A DNA stretch of 7,237 bases from NCBI GenBank assembly GCA_955652455.1, contig CATPBU010000285.1:1-7237 (forward strand). The letters run 5' to 3'. This document shows positions 1 to 5,218 of the stretch, piece after piece (the first letter of the stretch is position 1; each line of letters begins with the position of its first letter). Source of the stretch: Candidatus Dormiibacterota bacterium. Lineage in GTDB: Bacteria; Chloroflexota; Dormibacteria; UBA8260. The notes beneath the pieces are model-generated. The model worked only from the letters and a program-made list of their open reading frames with translations, was not told the origin of the DNA and did no database searches. Position numbers and translations under genes: made by a program.

Positions 1-962
1 CGACGGCCACCATCGTGTTCACGACAGCCATTTCACCGGCCGCTCAAGTCCAAGTCACCAAGGGTGATAAGTTCACCACGAAGGACAATCCCCCGATCGT
101 CTTCGCGGCAACGCAGAGCGCAGTCATCTGTGTCGGCCCGGGCGGCGGGACGCCAGCGATTTGCCCGCCCGGGTCGACCAACACTGTGCCGGTCGCCGAC
201 ACGACGCCCGAAGCGAAGGGCAACGTCAGTCCCAACACAATCACCCAGTGGCCGGGTGACCCGTGCCCGTCGACGGGGTGCCTCAACGCCAGCGACTTCA
301 GTGAGACCAACCCCGCCGCCGCTTCCGGTGGCGCCGACGCCAAAACCAACGTCGTCGCGAGCGCCCAGGACGTCAGCGGCTGGACCACCCAGGTCACCCA
401 GAGTGAGCAGACACTGAAGGCTCAGGCCAAGCAGGACATGCAGACCAAGGCGGCGGGCAAGACGTTCGCCGTCGACCCCGGTGGCAACGGCACCACCGTG
501 GCCTGCGCCGTCACCCCGGCGCTGCCCGCTGCGAACGCGGTCTTCGTGTCCGCCCAGGAGGCCGTCGCCTGCCACGGCAAGGCCGCAGTGTACAACCCGT
601 CCGACATCACCGCCGACGTCAAGGCCGACCTGCAGCAGCTGGTGGCCCAGGGCGACAGCCTCGCCACTGATGCGATCAACTGCACCAAGCCCGCGGTCAC
701 CCAGGCGGCTGACGACGGCACTGTCGTGCTGAGCGTGCAGTGCACCGCCTTCTCGCGCCAGAACGTCGACCTCAACGCGCTCAAGGGGCAGCTCGCGGGC
801 AAGAGCCCGAGTGACGCGCGCAGCATCATCCAGCACCGACTCAACCACGTGCAGAACGTGAGCATCTCGCAATCGCCGATACCGTTCTTCTGGCTGCCGT
901 TCTTCTCGGGCCGGATCGAGATCGATGAGGCCTTCGTGGCGCAACCCCCGTCCGGCACGTGA
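1..962 (+). CDS. Baseplate J/gp47-like exported or surface protein, C-terminal part (5' end outside window)
   Basis: The reading frame is open from the first full codon (position 3) and ends at TGA 960-962, so the GTG at 15 is probably an internal valine and the true start lies upstream. The visible ~319 residues resemble the C-terminal half of proteins annotated as baseplate J/gp47 family in Chloroflexota-like bacteria. A beta-rich repeat (IVFTTAISP, then VTKGDKFTT and a VFAAT strand) comes first. It is followed by a VPV...G.VSPNTIT segment, an ETNPAAASGG motif, an alpha/beta region with a YNPSDI motif, and a final aromatic/proline motif (PIPFFWLPFFSGRI, residues 288-301 counted from the GTG). 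Eight cysteines (39, 50, 84, 89, 164, 186, 223, 243) suggest disulfides and a location outside the cytoplasm; that is inference. No phage genes are nearby, so it need not be a phage part. Its function is unknown. Its stop overlaps the ruvX start (GTGA), so the two are probably cotranscribed. The family call is from remembered sequence patterns, not a search. Confidence 0.6.
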   Translation, partial: TATIVFTTAISPAAQVQVTKGDKFTTKDNPPIVFAATQSAVICVGPGGGTPAICPPGSTNTVPVADTTPEAKGNVSPNTITQWPGDPCPSTGCLNASDFSETNPAAASGGADAKTNVVASAQDVSGWTTQVTQSEQTLKAQAKQDMQTKAAGKTFAVDPGGNGTTVACAVTPALPAANAVFVSAQEAVACHGKAAVYNPSDITADVKADLQQLVAQGDSLATDAINCTKPAVTQAADDGTVVLSVQCTAFSRQNVDLNALKGQLAGKSPSDARSIIQHRLNHVQNVSISQSPIPFFWLPFFSGRIEIDEAFVAQPPSGT

Positions 963-1393
963 GCACGCCAGCCGTCGGTGTCGACGTCGGCACCGTGCGG
1001 GTCGGCATCGCCGGCAGCGATGAGACGGGGACCATCGCAACCCCGCTGCGGACCGTTCCACGTCAACCCGCAGCGCGGCTCTGGCGTGAGGTCGAGGAGG
1101 TCGTCGTCGACCGGCTGCCCGAGCGCATCGTGGTTGGGCTGCCCCTGCGACTGGACGGGAGCGAGGGCGACTCAGCTGTGGACGCGCGGGGCATCGCCGA
1201 GCAGCTGCACCGTCGCACGGGTCTGCCGGTCGAGATGTGGGACGAGCGCTTCACAACGGCGGCTGCCGAACGCAGCATGATCGCGGCAGGTCAGCGTCGC
1301 GCCAAGCGTCGTCAGAGCATCGACGCGGTGGCCGCGACGTTGCTCCTGCAGAGCTGGCTGGATTCTCGCCAGCGCAGCAGCACGGGACGATGA
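959..1393 (+). CDS. ruvX: RuvX/YqgF family RNase H-fold nuclease (putative pre-16S rRNA / Holliday-junction nuclease)
   Basis: A 144-residue cytoplasmic protein, full length for the YqgF family (usually about 140-150 residues). Family members mature the 5' end of 16S rRNA in E. coli, and in some species they resolve branched DNA. The motifs are in order: GVDVGTVRVGIA (residues 7-18, first catalytic Asp9), VVGLPLRLDGSEG (58-70), WDERFTT (94-100, acidic pair Asp95/Glu96), and IDAVAATLLLQSWL (121-134, Asp122). The acidic triad of the RNase H-like fold is therefore intact. The GTG start at 959 overlaps the previous stop by the GTGA arrangement and puts the first beta strand at the expected distance from the N-terminus. 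I see no Shine-Dalgarno sequence, which fits translational coupling. The stop overlaps the mltG ATG (ATGA at 1390-1393). Confidence 0.95.
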   Translation: MSTPAVGVDVGTVRVGIAGSDETGTIATPLRTVPRQPAARLWREVEEVVVDRLPERIVVGLPLRLDGSEGDSAVDARGIAEQLHRRTGLPVEMWDERFTTAAAERSMIAAGQRRAKRRQSIDAVAATLLLQSWLDSRQRSSTGR

Positions 1394-2424
1394 GGCGCAG
1401 GCAGCAGGCCCGCACCGGCGTCGTCTTCGCGGTCGTCGCCACCCTCATCCTGCTCGCGGTGGTCGTCGGCGGCACCCTGCTGTACGGTCGCAGCCAGCTC
1501 GACCCGCCGGCAAGCAGTGCGGGCGCCGATGTCACCATCAGCGTGCGCACCGGCGAGCCACTCGACACCCTGGTGAACGACCTCGCCAACCACAGCCTGA
1601 TCCGCAGCACGTTCTGGTTCGGCTGGTACGCCAAGCTGCAGGGCCTCGGATCGAAGCTGGTTGCCGGCAACTTCGTCCTCAACGACGCGATGAGCGCCAG
1701 CTACATCGTGCAGCGACTCGAGGGTCCGCCACAGGTGGGCACCCGCCATCTCCTGCTCACCGAGGGGCTCACCGCCGGGCAGATGGCGGACCGGGTCGGG
1801 GCGGCGGGGCTCGGCATCACCGCCGACCAGTACCTGAAGGAGGTGCGCACCGGCGCGTTCAGCGAGCCCTTCCTGGCGGGACGTCCCGCCGGCGCGTCGC
1901 TCGAGGGATTCCTGTTTCCGGACACGTACGACATCCCGCAGAACGCGACCGCGCACGACATCGTGCAGATGCAGCTCGCCGACTTCGCCAACAAGGCCAC
2001 GCCGCTCCTCGCCGGGCTCTCACCGCAGCAGCTGTACGCGACGCTGACGGTGGCCTCGATCGCCGAACGCGAGGCGAAGTTCGACGCGGACCGGCCGCTC
2101 GTCGCCGGCGTGGTCGACAACCGCCTGGCCAACGGCATGCTCCTGCAGCTCGACTCGACGGTGACCTACGGGCTGGGCCTCAGCGGCGGCGGGCTCACCG
2201 CGCAGCAGCTGGCCACGGACACCCCCTACAACACGTACATCCACGCGGGCCTGCCGCCCACGCCGATATCCAACCCCGGCGTCAGCAGCATCAGCGCGGC
2301 GGTGCACCCGGCGAAGACGGCGTACCTATTCTTCCTCTCCGACTGCTCCGGCCACAATCACTACAGCTTGACCGGGCAGGAGCATGAGCAGCAGATCCAG
2401 CAGTACCTCAGCAAGCCCTGCTGA
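1390..2424 (+). CDS. mltG: Endolytic murein transglycosylase MltG (YceG-like)
   Basis: A 344-residue membrane-anchored enzyme that cleaves nascent peptidoglycan strands and is thought to terminate glycan elongation near the synthesis complex. A short basic cytoplasmic tail (MRRRQQARTG) is followed by one transmembrane helix (about residues 11-32), then the extracytoplasmic part. A LysM-like region lies around 45-110 (VTISVRTGEPLDTLVNDL). The YceG domain carries LEGFLFPDTY (171-180), SIAERE (223-228, with the catalytic glutamate, most likely Glu226), LQLDSTVTYGL (252-262) and YNTYIHAGLPPTPISNPG (280-297). The C-terminus ends in the usual GHNHYSLTGQEHEQQ-type segment. I chose ATG 1390 because it overlaps the ruvX stop and places the TM helix directly after a positive tail. 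The frame is open back to 1237, but that stretch lies inside ruvX. The length is normal and no key motif is missing. Confidence 0.95.
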   Translation: MRRRQQARTGVVFAVVATLILLAVVVGGTLLYGRSQLDPPASSAGADVTISVRTGEPLDTLVNDLANHSLIRSTFWFGWYAKLQGLGSKLVAGNFVLNDAMSASYIVQRLEGPPQVGTRHLLLTEGLTAGQMADRVGAAGLGITADQYLKEVRTGAFSEPFLAGRPAGASLEGFLFPDTYDIPQNATAHDIVQMQLADFANKATPLLAGLSPQQLYATLTVASIAEREAKFDADRPLVAGVVDNRLANGMLLQLDSTVTYGLGLSGGGLTAQQLATDTPYNTYIHAGLPPTPISNPGVSSISAAVHPAKTAYLFFLSDCSGHNHYSLTGQEHEQQIQQYLSKPC

Positions 2425-2425
2425 C

Positions 2426-3268
2426 GTGCCGCGCGAGTTCAACCTCTGCCTGATCGGCGAGGGAATCTCGATGTCGCCGAGCGCGGCCATGCAGGAGGCG
2501 GCGCTGCTGGCCAGCGGTCGCGCGGGTTCGTATCAGCTCATCGATGTCGCCGCGGCCGGTCTGCCCAGTGTGCTCCGCGACCTGCGCGCCCGGCGCTGGC
2601 AGGGCGCCAACATCACCGTCCCCTACAAGTACGCGCTGGCAAGCGCATGTGACGAGCTCGAGGGCGACGCTGTGCGCGTTGGCGCGGTCAACACCATCAC
2701 TGTCGCATCCGATGGCCGTCTGATCGGTGACAACACCGACGCCACCGGCTTCGAGATGGGCCTGAGCGCAAACCGCCTGTGGCCGCTGCCTGAGAGCAGG
2801 GCGCTGGTCGTCGGTGCCGGCGGAGTGGCCGCGGCCGTCGTTCTCGCGTTGACCAGGGTGCCGGTCGCGCGCATTACCGTCGTCGCTCGCCGGATTACCA
2901 GCGCGCGGGCCCTCGTTGAACGCATCGGCGAGAGCGTCGACTGCGACCTGGCCATAGCCCTCTGGGACGAGGACTACCTGGAGCGCCTGCTGGCCACCGC
3001 CGATATCATCGTCAACGCGACGTCGGCCGGCATCGCGGAGATGCCGTTCACTCCCGCACGCCTGCAAACGTCGTGTACGGTCGCCGACGTGCGCTACCGA
3101 CCCCGACCCGTCGACGTCGTCGAGGCTGCGCTGGTGGCCGGGCTGCGCAGCTGCGACGGTGTCGAGATGCTCCTTCACCAGGGGATGCTGAGCTTCCACC
3201 GCTGGACGGGCGATGAGCCGCCGTACCAGGCGGCCAGGGTCGCTCTCAACGAGGCCCTGGGCGGGTGA
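2426..3268 (+). CDS. aroE: Shikimate 5-dehydrogenase, NADP-type
   Basis: A 280-residue enzyme reducing 3-dehydroshikimate to shikimate, the fourth step of the shikimate pathway. The GTG start at 2426, one base after the mltG stop, opens directly into the first strand (FNLCLIGEGI). An upstream ATG at 2384 would add a low-complexity Ser-rich tail inside mltG. Visible substrate residues are Ser17 and Ser19, Lys68 in NITVPYK (63-68) and Asp105 in GDNTDATGF (101-109). All are offset by three from E. coli Ser14/Ser16/Lys65/Asp102. The cofactor domain has VVGAGGVAAAV (128-138), an Arg-rich loop ARR (154-156) that favours NADP, and VNATSAGI (196-203). The C-terminal DGVEMLLHQGMLSFHRWTG (244-262) is the family ending. 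The N-terminal LIGEGI start and MQEA in place of the usual HSxSPxxHN context recall the actinobacterial quinate/shikimate dehydrogenase subgroup. The serine at 19 and the arginine loop argue for shikimate and NADP. The stop overlaps the next gene (GTGA). Confidence 0.93.
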   Translation: MPREFNLCLIGEGISMSPSAAMQEAALLASGRAGSYQLIDVAAAGLPSVLRDLRARRWQGANITVPYKYALASACDELEGDAVRVGAVNTITVASDGRLIGDNTDATGFEMGLSANRLWPLPESRALVVGAGGVAAAVVLALTRVPVARITVVARRITSARALVERIGESVDCDLAIALWDEDYLERLLATADIIVNATSAGIAEMPFTPARLQTSCTVADVRYRPRPVDVVEAALVAGLRSCDGVEMLLHQGMLSFHRWTGDEPPYQAARVALNEALGG

Positions 3269-4017
3269 GCGCTGTCGCGGTGATCATCGCTGCGCCGGTC
3301 GGCGCGGTGGCCGGGCTGGGCACGGGGTGGCTGTCGGTGATGCTCGAACGCATCGAGGGCCTCGAGGCTGAGGAGCGCGAGGACCGGGACACGTACGAAG
3401 CCGACATCGCCCGGGCTGCGGTGACGGCCGCGCATGCGGGTGAGGACGCCCCGGTGGTCGAGCCCTGGGTCGGCGAGCGCTACGGCTGGACCTGGATCGA
3501 ACGGGTTCTGGCCCCGGTCCTCGGTGCGGTTGGGTTCGCCGCCTTTGCCGCCCATGAACCGGTGGACTCCGGCTTGGTCATCCACCTCGTGTGGATCACA
3601 GTGTTCGTGCAGATCGTGGGCTTCGACCTCAAACACCGCCTGATCCTCAACAGGATCACCTACCCGGCGATCGTCATCGCTCTCGCTGTGTCGTTCGTCT
3701 CCCCCGCCTTGACCATCGGGAGCTCGCTTGCCGGCTGTGTTGCGATCGGCCTGTTCTTCGTCATCCAGAACCTGGTATCGCGGGGCAGCATCGGACTCGG
3801 CGACGCCAAGCTGGGCGCGCTGATCGGCGCCATCTGTGGCATCAGCCTCGATTACAACCACATCGGCGCCGTGTACGCGGTGATCTACGCGATCTTTCTC
3901 GGTGGGGCGGTCGCCCTGCTCCTGCTCATCCTGAGAATCCGCAGCCTCAAGGACCCAATCCCATACGGACCGTTCCTCTGTGCGGGCGCGGCCATCATCC
4001 TGTTCCAGGGCCCCTGA
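3265..4017 (+). CDS. A24 family prepilin peptidase (type IV prepilin leader peptidase), without a canonical N-terminal methylase region
   Basis: A 250-residue polytopic membrane protein whose family removes the leader from type IV prepilins and pseudopilins. The two catalytic aspartates are in place: Asp121 in DLKHRLILNR (121-130), at the end of a TM helix, and Asp180 in GLGDAKLGA (177-185), the GxGDxK signature. PYGPFLCAGAAI (233-244) is the usual family ending. A hydrophobic N-terminus (about 3-25) is followed by a charged stretch (about 29-82, rich in Glu, Asp and Arg). The remaining helices are roughly 83-98, 104-120, 133-149, 152-170, 183-193, 200-225 and 236-248. The segment that normally carries the CxxC pairs and the GSFLNV methyltransferase motif is absent, so I predict peptidase only. 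GTG 3265 overlaps the aroE stop by GTGA. No pilin or pilus ATPase gene is in the window, so its substrate lies elsewhere. An A24 gene between aroE and aroC recurs in actinobacterial-type operons. Confidence 0.92.
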   Translation: MSAVAVIIAAPVGAVAGLGTGWLSVMLERIEGLEAEEREDRDTYEADIARAAVTAAHAGEDAPVVEPWVGERYGWTWIERVLAPVLGAVGFAAFAAHEPVDSGLVIHLVWITVFVQIVGFDLKHRLILNRITYPAIVIALAVSFVSPALTIGSSLAGCVAIGLFFVIQNLVSRGSIGLGDAKLGALIGAICGISLDYNHIGAVYAVIYAIFLGGAVALLLLILRIRSLKDPIPYGPFLCAGAAIILFQGP

Positions 4018-4054
4018 CCCGCGGCCGCGAGGGGGGCGCTGGTCGTCGCGCTTC

Positions 4055-4066
4055 TAGAATCGTGGC
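4055..4066 (+). promoter_or_regulatory. Candidate leaderless promoter of aroC (-10 TAGAAT)
   Basis: TAGAAT at 4055-4060 matches the bacterial -10 consensus TAnnnT and ends 6 nt before the aroC GTG at 4067. If transcription starts at the G of that codon, the hexamer lies at -12 to -7, the standard geometry of leaderless mRNAs in high-GC bacteria such as actinobacteria. It is an AT-rich patch in a very GC-rich stretch, in the only intergenic gap of the window, and no Shine-Dalgarno lies between it and the start. I see no good -35 box (4032-4037 is nearly all G). It would give the aroC-aroKB-aroQ block its own promoter. Confidence 0.5.
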
Positions 4067-5218
4067 GTGTTGCGGTTCATGACGGCCGGCGAGTCGCACG
4101 GTCCAGAGCTCACGGTGATTCTCGAGGGTGTTCCCGCAGGGCTGCCGATCGACGCCGCACGCGATCTCGACCCCGACCTTCGCCGCCGCCAGGCGGGCCA
4201 CGGCCGCGGCAAGCGGCAGCAGATCGAGAACGACTCGGCGCGGATCACCGGGGGTGTGCGCGGCGGCCTGACCCTGGGATCGCCGGTTGCGCTCACCGTC
4301 GTCAACCGGGACTGGGACAACTGGAAGGGTCCGATGCAGGTGGAGGCGGAGGGCTTCAGCAAGAAGGCGGTCACCCGGGTGCGGCCCGGCCATGCCGACC
4401 TCGCCGGCATTCTCAAGTACGACCTCGACGACGCTCGCGACGTCCTCGAGCGTGCCTCGGCGCGCGAGACCGCAGCCCGGGTCGCGGCCGGTGGCGTGGC
4501 CAAGGCGCTGGTGCGCGTCGCCGGGATCTCGATCAGCTCACACGTGGTGCGTATCGGTGACGTCGTCGCCGCGGAGACGACGGTCGACCAGCGCGCCGTG
4601 GAGGAATCGCCGGTGCGCTGCGCCGACGCGGCGGCCGGCGAGCGGATGGTGGCCGCCATCGACGCGGCCCGCGCCGCCGGCGACACGCTCGGTGGCACCG
4701 CGGTGGTCACCGCCCACGACGTTGTCGCCGGTCTTGGCAGTTACGTGCAATGGGACCGCCGCCTCGACGGTCGCATCGCCCAGGCCATGTGCAGCATCCC
4801 GTCCGTCAAGGGGGTCGAGCTCGGTGACGCGGTGACTGCCGCGGCGACGCCGGGCTCCGGGGTGCACGATCGGCCGGCGTTCACTGACGGGCGGGGCTTC
4901 CACCACCTCAGCAATCGCCAGGGCGGCCTGTCGGGGGGTGTCAGCAATGGGGAGGACCTCTGGGCGCGCGTGCACTTCAAGCCGATCTCGACACTGCTGA
5001 CCCCACTGCGCAGCGTCGACGTCCGCACCGGCGAGGAAACCAACGCGCACTACGAGCGCAGCGACATCTGCGTGGTGCCGGCCGGTGCGGTCGTGGCCGA
5101 GGCAATGCTTGCCCTGGTCATCGCCGATGCCCTGCTGGAGAAGTTCGGCGGCGATTCGATCACCGAGCTGTGCCGCAACATCGAGGGCTACCGCGCCACC
5201 CTGGACCGATTGCGATGA
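4067..5218 (+). CDS. aroC: Chorismate synthase
   Basis: A 383-residue enzyme converting EPSP to chorismate with reduced FMN, the last common step of aromatic biosynthesis; it acts in the cytosol as a tetramer. All family signatures are present: GESHGP (8-13) with active-site His11, the RQxGxGRGxRQ-like segment (41-51), RPGHAD (106-111) with His109, ERASARETAARVAAGGVAK (128-146), the GLSGGVSNGED region (287-297) and RSDICVVPAGAVVAEAMLA (331-349). The length is normal for bacterial AroC. The start is GTG 4067, giving MLRFMTAGESHGP, the usual N-terminus; the following TTG (4070) is the only close alternative. This gene is separated from the prepilin peptidase by 49 bp and probably has its own promoter. 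Its stop overlaps the aroKB start (ATGA at 5215-5218), so those two are translationally coupled. Confidence 0.98.
   Translation: MLRFMTAGESHGPELTVILEGVPAGLPIDAARDLDPDLRRRQAGHGRGKRQQIENDSARITGGVRGGLTLGSPVALTVVNRDWDNWKGPMQVEAEGFSKKAVTRVRPGHADLAGILKYDLDDARDVLERASARETAARVAAGGVAKALVRVAGISISSHVVRIGDVVAAETTVDQRAVEESPVRCADAAAGERMVAAIDAARAAGDTLGGTAVVTAHDVVAGLGSYVQWDRRLDGRIAQAMCSIPSVKGVELGDAVTAAATPGSGVHDRPAFTDGRGFHHLSNRQGGLSGGVSNGEDLWARVHFKPISTLLTPLRSVDVRTGEETNAHYERSDICVVPAGAVVAEAMLALVIADALLEKFGGDSITELCRNIEGYRATLDRLR

Noticed and set aside
134..176. Inverted repeat with 9-bp perfect arms (137-145 and 165-173) in the first gene
   Set aside because: It is made of Gly/Pro codons (GPGGG and CPPG), and the loop is 19 nt without a following T-run. 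Most likely it is a by-product of coding in GC-rich DNA.
1..962. Prophage or contractile injection system
   Set aside because: Only one baseplate-J-like fragment is seen. It is coupled to ruvX, and no tail, capsid, integrase or ATPase gene follows.
1237..1389. N-terminal extension of MltG from 1237
   Set aside because: It lies wholly inside ruvX and would put about 50 polar residues before the basic tail and TM helix. ATG 1390 fits the family and the ATGA junction.
2384..2425. Upstream ATG for aroE at 2384
   Set aside because: It would add a Ser-rich low-complexity tail (SSRSSSTSASPAD) encoded inside the conserved end of mltG. The GTG at 2426 gives a normal AroE N-terminus and a 1-nt junction.
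4020..4029. CGCGGCCGCG palindrome after the prepilin peptidase stop as a terminator
   Set aside because: It is a perfect 10-bp palindrome with no loop and no T-run after it, so it cannot form a standard intrinsic terminator hairpin.
5170..5214. Start of aroKB at 5170
   Set aside because: It lies inside the conserved end of aroC. ATG 5215 begins directly before the first strand and P-loop of shikimate kinase.
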